A DNA stretch of 12,917 nucleotides from Pseudomonadota bacterium (lineage in GTDB: Bacteria; Pseudomonadota; Alphaproteobacteria; Rhizobiales; Devosiaceae), in NCBI GenBank assembly GCA_023433985.1, contig JAEYTN010000295.1, forward strand, positions 1 to 12,917. Direction: 5' to 3'. Under the pieces are notes generated by a model. The model had not been told where the DNA came from. It was given only the letters and a program-made list of their open reading frames with translations, and ran no database searches. Both the position numbers and the translations under genes were made by a program. Of the stretch, positions 1 through 7,627 are shown piece by piece; position 1 is the first letter of the stretch; each line of letters starts with the position of its first letter.

Positions 1-120
1 TTGATGGCAGATTTTGCGCGTCGGACATAGGGTTAGCCGGGTTTCCTTGAAGAGCCGCTTAACGCTTCGACTGTCGGAACATTGCGGCGCTGATAGCCGC
101 TCCACCTAACTCGCGCAAGC
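1..120. other. Upstream non-coding region of the AI-2E/hdaA/ppk/ppx operon
   Basis: No convincing gene lies here; the open frames crossing it on the minus strand are antisense shadows of the next gene. The stretch is somewhat less GC-rich than the coding sequence and probably holds the promoter of the downstream operon, but I see no clear -35/-10 pair and no strong Shine-Dalgarno before the ATG at 121. In many relatives a divergent purine-biosynthesis gene (purM) lies upstream of this operon; that is recalled knowledge and cannot be tested in this window. Confidence 0.4.
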
Positions 121-1287
121 ATGGCACAGTCGATGAGCCTCAGATACCAGGTGCTGATTTGGGTGGGCCTGTTCCTGCTGGCCATCCTGCTGCTCTGGGT
201 GTTCCGCTCGATCCTGCTGCCATTCGTGGTCGGACTGGCATTGGCGTACCTGCTGAACCCCGTCGTCAACTGGTTGCAGCGCATCCACATTCCGCGCGCC
301 TGGGGCGCGATGCTGCTGCTGACGCTGGTGATCGCGGTGATCATGGGGCTGTTTCTCGCCCTCGTGCCGCTGGTGGTGCGCCAGATCCTGGAGCTGGCAG
401 GGTTGCTGCCGGGCTATATCGGCGACCTGCAGGGGCTGCTGCGCGAATGGGCGCCGGCATTCACCGAGTGGATCGGGCCGGAACGGGCGGCGCAGCTCGA
501 GGGCAGCCTGTCCGAACTGATCGGCCGGGGCGTCGAACTGGCAGGGACGATCACGGCGGGCTTGGCGGCTAGCGGCCTTACTGTGCTTAACACCATTGCA
601 GTGCTGTTCATCACGCCGGTGGTGGCGTTCTACCTGCTGATGGACTGGGAAGGCATGGTGAAGAAGGCCGACGAGCTGCTGCCGCGCCGCTACCAGGCGG
701 AAATCCGCGGGGTTCTCGCCGACATCGACCGCGCCATGGCGGGCGTGATCCGTGGGCAGGGCGGTGTGATCCTGGTGCTCTGCGTCTACTACTGCACGGC
801 GCTGACGCTGACCGGACTCAACTTCGGCCTCGCGATCGGGCTGATCGGCGGGCTGCTGAGCTTCGTGCCGTACGTTGGATTCCTGACCGGCTTTGCCCTG
901 TCGATGACGGTGGCACTCGTGCAGTTCTGGCCCGACCAATGGGTGTTCATCCTGATCGTGCTGGGCATCTACGGCGTCGGGCAGTTCCTCGAGGCGAACA
1001 TCCTCTACCCCAAGCTCGTGGGCCAGAGCATCAACATCAACCCGGTGTGGCTGATGTTCGCGCTGTTCGCGTTCGCCCTGCTGTTCGGGTTCGTCGGCCT
1101 GCTGCTGGCGGTGCCGCTCGCGGCGATCTCGGGCGTGCTGACCCGATATGCGATCCAGAAGTACCAGGCATCGAGCCTGTACCTGGGGACGGACCAGGAC
1201 GGCATCGTGCTCGCCGCGCCGCCACCGCCCCCGCTCGAGCCGGCTCCGGTGCAGCCGGCCCGCCGCCGACGTTCGCCCGACAAATGA
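121..1287 (+). CDS. AI-2E family transporter (PerM-like polytopic membrane protein)
   Basis: A 388-residue inner-membrane protein of the AI-2E/PerM (UPF0118) family. Members have been linked to export of autoinducer-2 or to ion/proton antiport, so the substrate here is not predictable. Hydrophobic segments lie at about residues 11-50 (two helices), 61-86, 153-174, 214-266 (two or three helices), 274-295 and 308-340, giving the usual eight or so membrane spans. The large soluble loop at about 88-150 and the PYVGFLTG stretch at 250-257 are typical of the family. The tail (366-388) is proline-rich and then basic. The ATG at 121 gives the expected short N-terminus; a second ATG at 133 is possible, and neither has a strong ribosome binding site. 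Its stop overlaps the hdaA start (ATGA), so it is the first visible gene of a coupled operon. Family assignment is secure, function open. Confidence 0.9.
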   Translation: MAQSMSLRYQVLIWVGLFLLAILLLWVFRSILLPFVVGLALAYLLNPVVNWLQRIHIPRAWGAMLLLTLVIAVIMGLFLALVPLVVRQILELAGLLPGYIGDLQGLLREWAPAFTEWIGPERAAQLEGSLSELIGRGVELAGTITAGLAASGLTVLNTIAVLFITPVVAFYLLMDWEGMVKKADELLPRRYQAEIRGVLADIDRAMAGVIRGQGGVILVLCVYYCTALTLTGLNFGLAIGLIGGLLSFVPYVGFLTGFALSMTVALVQFWPDQWVFILIVLGIYGVGQFLEANILYPKLVGQSININPVWLMFALFAFALLFGFVGLLLAVPLAAISGVLTRYAIQKYQASSLYLGTDQDGIVLAAPPPPPLEPAPVQPARRRRSPDK

Positions 1288-2039
1288 CCACGCCTCGACC
1301 CGGTGAGGGGCGCCCCGGCCAGCTGGCGCTGGAACTGGGCCATGACGTCTCCCATGCCGAAGCGGATTTCATCGTCGGGAACGGCAACCGGCTCGCCTAT
1401 GCGCATGTCCTCGCCTGGCCGGACTGGCCGGGACCCCTGACGCTCATCGAGGGGCCGGCAGGGGTGGGCAAGTCCCACCTCGCTCGTATCTGGGCCGAGC
1501 GGGCGGAGGCGGGATACGCGACGCCGGAGACGGCCGAGGACCTGTCGCGGGCGGGCGGTGCGACCCCGCTGGTGGTCGAGGATGCCGACCGCGCGGGGTA
1601 TGCCGAGGAGGCGCTGTTCCACCTGCTCAACCAGTCGATGCGCGACCGGCGACCGCTGCTGCTGACCGCGCGGGAGCCGGTTGCAAACTGGCCGTTCGCG
1701 ACCGATGATCTGAAGTCGCGGGCCAGGCTGGCGGCCCGCTTTGGCATGGCATTGAGCGACGACATCCAATTGTCACAGATGTTTGTGAAGTTGTTCCAGG
1801 ACCGTCAGGTCGCCGTCGATCCAAGGACGATCGGCTACCTGGTGGCGCGCATGGAACGCTCGCCAGCCGAAGCGGTCGCCCTCGCCGAGATGATGGACCG
1901 GATGGCGCTGGAGCGCGGCGTGGCGATCACGCGCGCCATTGCCGCGGAGGCGCTGGCGCGACGCGACGCCGCGGCCGATGCGGACCAGATGGCGCTCGAC
2001 TTTGGCCGCGAAGATTCGGATGGCGACGATGATGAATGA
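1284..2039 (+). CDS. hdaA: HdaA, DnaA-related regulatory inactivator of replication initiation
   Basis: A 251-residue AAA+ protein of the Hda/HdaA family. In this family it binds the DNA-loaded beta sliding clamp and stimulates ATP hydrolysis by DnaA (RIDA), preventing re-initiation. Visible parts: an N-terminal clamp-binding motif QLALEL (13-18); Walker A GPAGVGKS (57-64); Walker B-like LVVED (96-100); a sensor-type strand LLLTARE (125-131); an arginine-rich box-VII-like segment KSRARLAAR (144-152); and a short helical lid domain with RMERSP (189-194). It lacks the C-terminal DNA-binding domain of DnaA, as expected for Hda. The ATG overlaps the stop of the transporter gene (ATGA), which implies translational coupling, and the reading frame runs much further upstream only as a shadow. 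Oddity: the C-terminal tail carries a second clamp-motif-like QMALDF (235-240) followed by an acidic end. Confident of family. Confidence 0.9.
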   Translation: MTTPRPGEGRPGQLALELGHDVSHAEADFIVGNGNRLAYAHVLAWPDWPGPLTLIEGPAGVGKSHLARIWAERAEAGYATPETAEDLSRAGGATPLVVEDADRAGYAEEALFHLLNQSMRDRRPLLLTAREPVANWPFATDDLKSRARLAARFGMALSDDIQLSQMFVKLFQDRQVAVDPRTIGYLVARMERSPAEAVALAEMMDRMALERGVAITRAIAAEALARRDAAADADQMALDFGREDSDGDDDE

Positions 2040-4203
2040 GATGAGCGAAATCGCCGACCCGGGCGCCCTCGCCCCGGATGCCGCGGAGCTGACGACCAGC
2101 CCGGCGCGCTTCGTGAACCGCGAGGTGAGCTGGCTGCAGTTCAACATGCGCGTGCTGGAGGAAGCGGGGAATACCCACCATCCGCTGCTGGAGCGGCTGC
2201 GCTTCGTCTCCATCTCGGCCAACAACCTCGACGAGTTCTTCATGGTGCGCGTCGCGGGCCTGAAGGGCCAGTTGCGGGCGGGCCTGACCAAGCGCAGCGC
2301 CGATGGGCTGACGCCGGCCGAGCAGATGGAGGAGATCGCCACGCTGGCGCAGCACCTGCATCTCGAGCAGCAGGACCACTGGCAGCAGCTGCGCGAGGAG
2401 CTGTTCGCCGCAAACGTGGTAATCCATGAGGCCGACGACCTGAGCCCGGACCAGGTGACTTACCTGCAGAAGCTGTTCCGCGAGGAAATCTTTCCGGTGC
2501 TGTCGCCGATCGCGGTCGACCCGGCGCACCCGTTCCCGTTCATCCCGAACCTGGGCTTCACCCTGGCCTTCGAGATGGTGCGGACGGGGACGACTCAGAC
2601 CCTGACCGCGCTGGTGCGTGTGCCGTCGAATCTCGACCGTTTCGTTGTCCTGCCCACCGAGCTGACGCTCGAGAGCCGGATCGAGGTCGTGACCATCGAC
2701 ACGATGATCAACCTGTTCATCGCCAAGATGTTTCCCGGCTACGAGGTGACCGGCTCGGGCGCCTTCCGCATCATCCGCGACAGCGAGATCGAAATCGACG
2801 ACGAGGCGGCTGACCTGGTGGTGGAGTTCGAATCCGCCCTGCGGCAGCGCCGCCGCGGCCAGGTGATCCGGCTCGAGATCGAAAAGAAAATGCCGCGGGC
2901 GCTGCGCCGCCACATCTCGGAGCGGCTGGGCGTAGAGGCCAACGAGACCTTCGAGGTGGAGGGATTCCTCGGCCTCGCCGATGCCAGCTGGATTTGCTCG
3001 ATCGACCGGCCCGACTTGAAATTCCCGCCCTACCTGCCGCGCCATCCCGAGCGGGTTCGCGACTATAACGGCGATATCTTCGCCGCGGTGCGGGCCAAGG
3101 ACCTGCTGGTGCATCACCCGTTCGAGAGCTTCGACGTGGTGGCGCAGTTCCTGCAGCAGGCGGCGCGCGACCCCGACGTGGTGGCGATCAAGCAGACACT
3201 GTACCGCACCTCGCGCGACAGCCCGATCGTCAAGGCACTGGTGCAGGCGGCCGAGGCGGGAAAGTCGGTGACGGCGCTTGTCGAGCTCAAGGCGCGCTTC
3301 GACGAGGAGGCGAATATCCGCTGGGCCCGCGACCTCGAGCGCGCGGGCGCGCAGGTGGTGTTCGGCTTCATCGAGCTGAAGACGCACGCCAAGATGAGCC
3401 AGGTGGTGCGGCGCGAGAACGGCAAGCTGGTGAGCTATTGCCACCTGGGTACCGGCAACTACCACCCGATCACCGCCAAGATATATACCGACCTCAGCTT
3501 CTTCACCGTCGACCCGGCGATAACCCGCGATGTGAGCCGGGTGTTCAACTTCATCACCGGTTACGCGCGGCCGGCGGAAATGGAGGTGATCGCCTTCTCG
3601 CCGGTGACGCTGCGACAGACGCTGCTCGACAGCATTGCCCGCGAGGTGGAGCACGCCAAGGCCGGGCGGCCAGCCAATATCTGGCTCAAGATGAATGCGC
3701 TGGTCGATCCGGAGATCATCGACGCGCTCTACGACGCCAGCCAGAAGGGCGTGAAGATCGAACTGATCGTGCGCGGCATCTGCTGCCTCAGGCCAGGGAT
3801 TCCAGGCTTCTCGGAGAACATCCGGGTGAAATCGGTGGTGGGGCGCTTCCTCGAGCACTCCCGCATCTTCTGCTTCGGCAACGGCGAGGCACTGCCTTCG
3901 CGGCGGGCCAAGGTGTGGATGAGCTCGGCCGACATCATGCAGCGCAACCTCGACTGGCGTGTCGAGGTGATGGTTCCCATCCTCAACAAGACGGTGCATA
4001 AGCAGATCCTGGACCGGATGATGGTGACCTACCTCAAGGACAACCAGCAGAGCTGGGAGGTGTTGCCGGACGGCAGTTCGGACCGGGTGCGGCTCAAGGA
4101 GGGTGAGGAACCCTTCAACGCGCATGACTATTTCATGACCAACGCGAGCCTGTCCGGCCGCGGCAGCGCCTTGCAGCGGGACACCGAGGAAAGCGACGAT
4201 TGA
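2029..4203 (+). CDS. ppk1: Polyphosphate kinase 1
   Basis: A protein of about 724 residues that reversibly polymerises the gamma-phosphate of ATP into inorganic polyphosphate. It has the four PPK1 domains in order: an N-terminal helical domain opening with [12 protein letters not shown], a head domain, and two phospholipase-D-like C-terminal domains. The autophosphorylated histidine is in [10 protein letters not shown] (His at about residue 472, bases 3442-3444); the second conserved catalytic histidine is in RFLEHSRIF (about residue 610, bases 3856-3858). Length is slightly above the E. coli enzyme (688). Start choice is uncertain: ATG codons lie at 2020, 2029, 2032 and 2041. I chose 2029 because a weak GGA lies 8 bases upstream; 2041 would begin one base after the hdaA stop. 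All options overlap or abut hdaA. It is followed by an overlapping ppx gene, so synthesis and degradation of polyphosphate are co-transcribed. Confidence 0.95.
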   Translation: MMNEMSEIADPGALAPDAAELTTSPARFVNREVSWLQFNMRVLEEAGNTHHPLLERLRFVSISANNLDEFFMVRVAGLKGQLRAGLTKRSADGLTPAEQMEEIATLAQHLHLEQQDHWQQLREELFAANVVIHEADDLSPDQVTYLQKLFREEIFPVLSPIAVDPAHPFPFIPNLGFTLAFEMVRTGTTQTLTALVRVPSNLDRFVVLPTELTLESRIEVVTIDTMINLFIAKMFPGYEVTGSGAFRIIRDSEIEIDDEAADLVVEFESALRQRRRGQVIRLEIEKKMPRALRRHISERLGVEANETFEVEGFLGLADASWICSIDRPDLKFPPYLPRHPERVRDYNGDIFAAVRAKDLLVHHPFESFDVVAQFLQQAARDPDVVAIKQTLYRTSRDSPIVKALVQAAEAGKSVTALVELKARFDEEANIRWARDLERAGAQVVFGFIELKTHAKMSQVVRRENGKLVSYCHLGTGNYHPITAKIYTDLSFFTVDPAITRDVSRVFNFITGYARPAEMEVIAFSPVTLRQTLLDSIAREVEHAKAGRPANIWLKMNALVDPEIIDALYDASQKGVKIELIVRGICCLRPGIPGFSENIRVKSVVGRFLEHSRIFCFGNGEALPSRRAKVWMSSADIMQRNLDWRVEVMVPILNKTVHKQILDRMMVTYLKDNQQSWEVLPDGSSDRVRLKEGEEPFNAHDYFMTNASLSGRGSALQRDTEESDD
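4186..4191 (+). promoter_or_regulatory. Strong Shine-Dalgarno (GAGGAA) that fixes the TTG start of ppx
   Basis: GAGGAA lies inside the last codons of ppk1, eight bases before a TTG at 4200. No in-frame ATG lies before the conserved phosphate-binding DIGSNS motif, so this site supports a non-ATG start in a TTGA overlap with the ppk1 stop. Confidence 0.7.
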
Positions 4204-5741
4204 ACCAATACTGGGGCGTTGATGCCGACCCCACCGCGCAGGGGCGCATCAAAGGTGCACGCCCCGTGGCGGTGCTCGATATCGGCTCGAACTCCGTGCG
4301 CCTGGTGGTCTATGAGCGACATGCCCGCTCGCTGACGCCGCTCTACAACGAAAAGACCGCCGCGGCGCTGGGGCGCGGCCTCGCGCAGACCGGGACCATC
4401 GCATACGAAAACATCGACCGTGCCCTGACCGCGATCCAGCGGTTCGCGCTGGTGTGCAAGCTGATGCGCGTCGGCAAGGTGCACGTGCTGGCGACTTCGG
4501 CCGTGCGCGAGGCCTCGAACTCCAAGGCGTTCGTGGATGCCGTTGAGGCAATCATGGAAGTGCCCGTCAGCGTCCTGAGCGGGCAGGAAGAGGCGCACTT
4601 CGCGGCGCTCGGCGCGATCTCGGGCATGCCGGATTTCATCGGGCTGGTGGGCGACCTGGGCGGCGGCAGCCTGGAGCTCTCGTCGATTCTGGCCGGGCAG
4701 GATGCGGCGGGCGAGACGTTCGAACTCGGCGTGCTCCGCATGCAGGACGATTCCGGCCACGCTCCCCACAAGGCGCAGGCGCTCGCGGCGAAACGCCTCA
4801 AGAAATCCAAGCTGCTGCGGGGGCAGGGCGGCGCATTCTGCGCGATTGGCGGGACCTGGCGGTCGCTCGCCAAGGTGCATCAGGTGCTGAGCGGGTACCC
4901 GCTGCACATGGTGCAGCACTACACCGTCAGCTCGAATGACATGCTGAAGCTGTGCCACGAGATCGTGGAGGCTGCGGCAGCAGGCAAACCCTATGCTGGA
5001 GCCGAGCACGCGAGCTCCGGCCGGCGCGACCTGATTCCGTACGGCGCGGCCGCGTTGATCGAGGTCCTGAAGGCAGGGGAGTTCGACAGTGTCGTCTTCT
5101 CGGCCATGGGCGTGCGCGAGGGCTATCTGTTCGGGCTGCTCGACCCGGACGAGCGGGCGGCCGATCCGCTGATCCAGCTGGCCCAGGACGTGAACACGCT
5201 GCGCTCCCGCGCGCCGGAGCACGCCGAGGACCTGATCGGTTTCACCTCGGCCTTTCTCGACGCCCTCGGCATCGCCGAGACCGAGGACGAGAGGCGCCTG
5301 CGGCGGGTGGCCTGCTACCTCGCCGACATCGGCTGGCGCGGCCATCCCGATTATCGCGGCGAGCAGGCGGTGGACATGGTGGCCTACAGCTCCGCGACGG
5401 GTGTCGACCACGCGGGGCGCGCCTTCCTCGCCGAGGTGCTGGCAGTGCGCTACATGGGGTTGAAGCACAAGTCGCTGAGCCAGGAGCTGCTGGCGCTGGC
5501 GGGTCCGGTGGCGCACTACCGCGCCCGCCTGATCGGCGCGGCGTTCCGGGTCGGCTACCCCATGTCGGCCGCGATGCCGGGCGTGCTGCCGCGTACCGCC
5601 TTCTCGGTGGAAAAGGGCACGCTGAAACTGCACTTGCCCAGCGACCTCGCCTTCCTCGACGGCGAGCACCTGCGCGGAAGGCTCGATCAGCTCGCTGGGG
5701 TGGCGGCGATCAAGGAGACCGAGGTGGTGGTCGCGGGATAG
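4200..5741 (+). CDS. ppx: Ppx/GppA family phosphatase (exopolyphosphatase / pppGpp phosphohydrolase)
   Basis: A 513-residue cytoplasmic ASKHA-fold phosphatase. Family members remove terminal phosphates from polyphosphate and/or convert pppGpp to ppGpp; the sequence alone does not tell which. Motifs seen: phosphate-1 loop [12 protein letters not shown] (24-35), [10 protein letters not shown] (98-107), SGQEEAH with the probable catalytic glutamate (127-133), phosphate-2 loop [10 protein letters not shown] (151-160), and AIGGTWRSL (215-223). The C-terminal third has the HD-like helical region with [13 protein letters not shown] typical of the long alphaproteobacterial form. The start is TTG at 4200, overlapping the ppk1 stop (TTGA) and backed by GAGGAA at 4186-4191. 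It probably ends the left operon. Its 3' end overlaps the convergent hepT stop by 32 bases, with no terminator hairpin visible between them. Confidence 0.92.
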   Translation: MNQYWGVDADPTAQGRIKGARPVAVLDIGSNSVRLVVYERHARSLTPLYNEKTAAALGRGLAQTGTIAYENIDRALTAIQRFALVCKLMRVGKVHVLATSAVREASNSKAFVDAVEAIMEVPVSVLSGQEEAHFAALGAISGMPDFIGLVGDLGGGSLELSSILAGQDAAGETFELGVLRMQDDSGHAPHKAQALAAKRLKKSKLLRGQGGAFCAIGGTWRSLAKVHQVLSGYPLHMVQHYTVSSNDMLKLCHEIVEAAAAGKPYAGAEHASSGRRDLIPYGAAALIEVLKAGEFDSVVFSAMGVREGYLFGLLDPDERAADPLIQLAQDVNTLRSRAPEHAEDLIGFTSAFLDALGIAETEDERRLRRVACYLADIGWRGHPDYRGEQAVDMVAYSSATGVDHAGRAFLAEVLAVRYMGLKHKSLSQELLALAGPVAHYRARLIGAAFRVGYPMSAAMPGVLPRTAFSVEKGTLKLHLPSDLAFLDGEHLRGRLDQLAGVAAIKETEVVVAG

Positions 5742-6120
5742 GCCCGTGCGCCGCGATCATGGCGTCGATGGCCGCCTTGAGGGGATCGAGGTGATCGGTG
5801 TAGATGCGCCAGAGGATGGGGTACTCAACCAAGTGGTAGGTGTGTCGCAGGATGTTGCCGATATTTCGCACGTCGTGCCACGGAACGGGTGCTCCATGTT
5901 CCCTTTGCCACTCCTCGGGCAAATGGCGGGAGGCCTCACTGACTACCTCGAGTAGCCGTTCAAAGGCAGCGCGAATGAGAACGTCGGACCCCATCCGATC
6001 GTAGGTGACGCCGTCCAAGATCGTACGGATGTCCGAAATCGCTCGCTTGATGTGGTCCGCTCTGAAGAGCGCGCGCTCGGAACTCAAAACACGACCACTT
6101 GATCGCGATCGACCGTCCAT
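5710..6120 (-). CDS. hepT: HepT-like HEPN-domain toxin (DUF86), type VII toxin-antitoxin
   Basis: A small all-helical HEPN (DUF86) protein, 136 residues from the ATG at 6120 or 125 from a TTG at 6087. HepT proteins are ribonuclease toxins that the partner MntA neutralises by adding AMP to a tyrosine beside the active site. The family core is seen in PWHDVRNIGNILRHTYHLVEY. The HxY part (HTY) with the acceptor tyrosine is intact, but the arginine usually five positions before the histidine is glycine (GNILRHTY), with arginines instead at -8 and -1. This resembles an HepT subgroup I recall from alphaproteobacteria. The TTG at 6087 would give the family-like N-terminus SSERALF and a TTGA overlap with mntA; the ATG form overlaps mntA by 37 bases. 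Neither has a good ribosome binding site. The gene is AT-richer than its neighbours and its end is antisense to ppx. Family confident, start and activity uncertain. Confidence 0.82.
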   Translation of the reverse strand: MDGRSRSSGRVLSSERALFRADHIKRAISDIRTILDGVTYDRMGSDVLIRAAFERLLEVVSEASRHLPEEWQREHGAPVPWHDVRNIGNILRHTYHLVEYPILWRIYTDHLDPLKAAIDAMIAAHGPIPRPPPRSP

Positions 6121-6395
6121 CTGAAACTGTCGTTCAGGCTACGGCGCATCAGCAGGCTGGATTCAAGGCCAAGCTCTTCTTCGATAAGCCCGTAGATACC
6201 AGCCAGGTCGAGAAGCGAAAATCTCTCGTCGGCTTCGTCGCTGATTTCGATGACGAGGTCGACGTCGCTATCTGGCCGATTGTCCCGTCTGGCGCGCGAG
6301 CCGAACAACGACATATGAGTTACGCCGCGCCCTTCGAATTCGGGCCGCAGACGTTGAAGCTCGGCGATGAGCTGTTCGCGATCGAGGTGGCGCAT
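6084..6395 (-). CDS. mntA: MntA-like minimal nucleotidyltransferase antitoxin
   Basis: A 103-residue minimal nucleotidyltransferase. The signature GSRARRDNRPDSDVDL (from residue 32) is a perfect GS-x10-DxD motif, with the two metal-binding aspartates in DVDL. Length and the adjacent HEPN gene match MntA antitoxins, which inactivate HepT by transferring AMP to its HxY tyrosine. The ATG at 6395 is preceded by a strong Shine-Dalgarno, AAAGGAG, six bases upstream. That site lies in the loop of a perfect 9-bp inverted repeat whose other arm contains the start codon, suggesting an operator or an RNA switch. The gene sits 65 bases after rnd on the same strand, so it may be transcribed from rnd, from its own leader, or both. 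About 55% GC on one hand-counted 60-base line against 67-72% on lines from ppx and aspS suggests recent acquisition. Confident of family; the partnership with hepT follows from the overlap. Confidence 0.87.
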   Translation of the reverse strand: MRHLDREQLIAELQRLRPEFEGRGVTHMSLFGSRARRDNRPDSDVDLVIEISDEADERFSLLDLAGIYGLIEEELGLESSLLMRRSLNDSFRWTVDRDQVVVF

Positions 6396-6419
6396 AGCCG
6401 GCTCCTTTCGCCGGCTATG
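6393..6419 (-). promoter_or_regulatory. Perfect 9-bp inverted repeat around the mntA ribosome binding site and start codon
   Basis: The arms catagccgg (6393-6401) and ccggctatg (6411-6419) are exact reverse complements separated by nine bases. On the coding (-) strand the loop reads CGAAAGGAG, that is, the Shine-Dalgarno sequence, and the 3' arm ends in the ATG start codon of mntA. As DNA this could be an operator for autorepression by the MntA-HepT complex; as RNA it could be a hairpin that controls initiation. The symmetry is seen directly; the function is inference. Confidence 0.65.
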
Positions 6420-6422
6420 TAG

Positions 6423-6452
6423 GCGATTTTCGCGATTTTCGCGAGTCTCGCG
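6423..6452. repeat. 9-nt tandem repeats in the rnd-mntA intergenic spacer
   Basis: Three consecutive 9-base units lie just upstream of mntA: gcgattttc (6423-6431), gcgattttc (6432-6440) and the diverged gcgagtctc (6441-6449), followed by gcg. The last unit is also part of an inverted repeat, cgcgag-t-ctcgcg (6440-6452). With the palindrome at 6393-6419 they fill most of the 65-base spacer. They could be iterated operator sites or a weak terminator for rnd; there is no T-run. Confidence 0.55.
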
Positions 6453-6460
6453 CCGTATCC

Positions 6461-7627
6461 TCAGTCCTCGTCGTCGTCGATGATGTCGATCTCGATGACG
6501 CCGCCCTTGCTGGCAGCGAGGCCGATCTTGCCGTGTTTGATGGCGAGGGCCTTGTCGCCGAAGAGCTTGCGGCGCCAGCCCTTGAGGGCCGGGACATCGG
6601 CTTCGTCGTCGAGGACAAGGGCGTCGATTTCGTCGGACGTGGCGATGATGCGGCTGGCGACGCCGTGTTCTTCGGAGACGGCCTTGAGCAGGACGCGCAC
6701 CAGGTCGCCCACGGCGCCCTTGGGGGACGGACCGCGGTAGCGGTCGGGGAGCTTCGGTAGCTCGTTCTTGCCGAGCGCCTCGACTTCCTTGATAAGCGTG
6801 ACGATCTCGCCGGCCGCGGTGGAGCGGCCGAAGCCGCGCTGCACGGCGCGCAGCTTGTCGAAGGCTTCGGGCGTGGCCGGGCGCTGCATGGCGAGCTCGA
6901 TCAGGGCATCGTCCTTGAGGATGCGGCTGCGCGGCTGGTCGCTCTCCTGCGCGCGGCGCTCGCGCCAGGCGGCGAGGGACTTGAGGGCAGCGACGTCGCG
7001 CGGCTTGTTGAGGCGGGCCTTGAGCCGCTCCCAGGCGTGCTCGGGCTGAATGACGTAGGTGTGGATGGATTCGAGCACGGCGAGCTCGTCCTCCACCCAG
7101 TCCCAGCGGCCGGTGTCGTCGACCTGCTTGAGCAGCGACTTGTAGACGTCGCGCAGATGGGTGACGTCGGCGAGGGCGTAGAGCTTCTGCTTTTCGCTGA
7201 GCGGACGGGCCGACCAGTCGGTGAAGCGGGAGGACTTGTCGAGCTCGACATTGGTGATCGAGCGCACGAGGTTATCGTAGGAGACGCTGTCGCCGAAGCC
7301 GCAGACCGAGGCGGCGACCTGCGTATCGAAGATGTTGGCCGGTACGTGGCCGGTGAGCTTGACGAAGATTTCGATATCCTGCCGCGCTGCGTGGAAGACC
7401 TTGCGGACCTTCTCGTTGGCGAGCAGCTCGAAAAACGGCGCAAGGTCGAGGCCGGGGGCGAGGGGATCGATGAGGACCGCTTCGTCTTCGGTGGCTGCCT
7501 GGATCAGGCAGAGTTTCGGCCAGTAGGTGGTTTCGCGAAGAAACTCGGTGTCGACCGTAACGTAATCAAAACCGGCGGCCCGTTTGCTGAAGGCGGCGAG
7601 CGCGTCGGTCGAAACAATCATGTCCAT
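6461..7627 (-). CDS. rnd: Ribonuclease D
   Basis: A 388-residue 3'-5' exoribonuclease of the DEDDy family, which trims the 3' ends of tRNA precursors and other structured RNAs in the cytoplasm. The exonuclease domain covers about residues 1-170: VDTEF with metal ligands D26 and E28, HAARQD with D84, and YALAD with the catalytic Y150 and D154. An HRDC domain follows at about 195-265 (WERLK through AFDKLRAV), then a C-terminal helical region and a very acidic tail (IDIIDDDED). Length matches the family (about 375-390). The start is ATG at 7627; a second ATG at 7621 is possible, and the ribosome binding site is weak. The gene is divergent from aspS, and mntA follows 65 bases downstream on the same strand. 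No sign of degradation. Confidence 0.94.
   Translation of the reverse strand: MDMIVSTDALAAFSKRAAGFDYVTVDTEFLRETTYWPKLCLIQAATEDEAVLIDPLAPGLDLAPFFELLANEKVRKVFHAARQDIEIFVKLTGHVPANIFDTQVAASVCGFGDSVSYDNLVRSITNVELDKSSRFTDWSARPLSEKQKLYALADVTHLRDVYKSLLKQVDDTGRWDWVEDELAVLESIHTYVIQPEHAWERLKARLNKPRDVAALKSLAAWRERRAQESDQPRSRILKDDALIELAMQRPATPEAFDKLRAVQRGFGRSTAAGEIVTLIKEVEALGKNELPKLPDRYRGPSPKGAVGDLVRVLLKAVSEEHGVASRIIATSDEIDALVLDDEADVPALKGWRRKLFGDKALAIKHGKIGLAASKGGVIEIDIIDDDED

Noticed and set aside
939..1283. Upstream extension of the hdaA frame from ATG 939
   Set aside because: The extra 115 residues are arginine/alanine-rich noise antiphase to the transporter. HdaA similarity begins near the ATG at 1284, which overlaps the transporter stop.
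1927..4125. 732-codon open frame on the minus strand antisense to ppk1
   Set aside because: Its translation is rich in H, R, Q and L with no recognisable motif, typical of the mirror frame of a high-GC gene. The plus frame encodes a complete PPK1.
4128..5669. 513-codon minus-strand open frame opposite ppx
   Set aside because: Antisense shadow with composition like the one opposite ppk1. The plus strand has all Ppx/GppA motifs.
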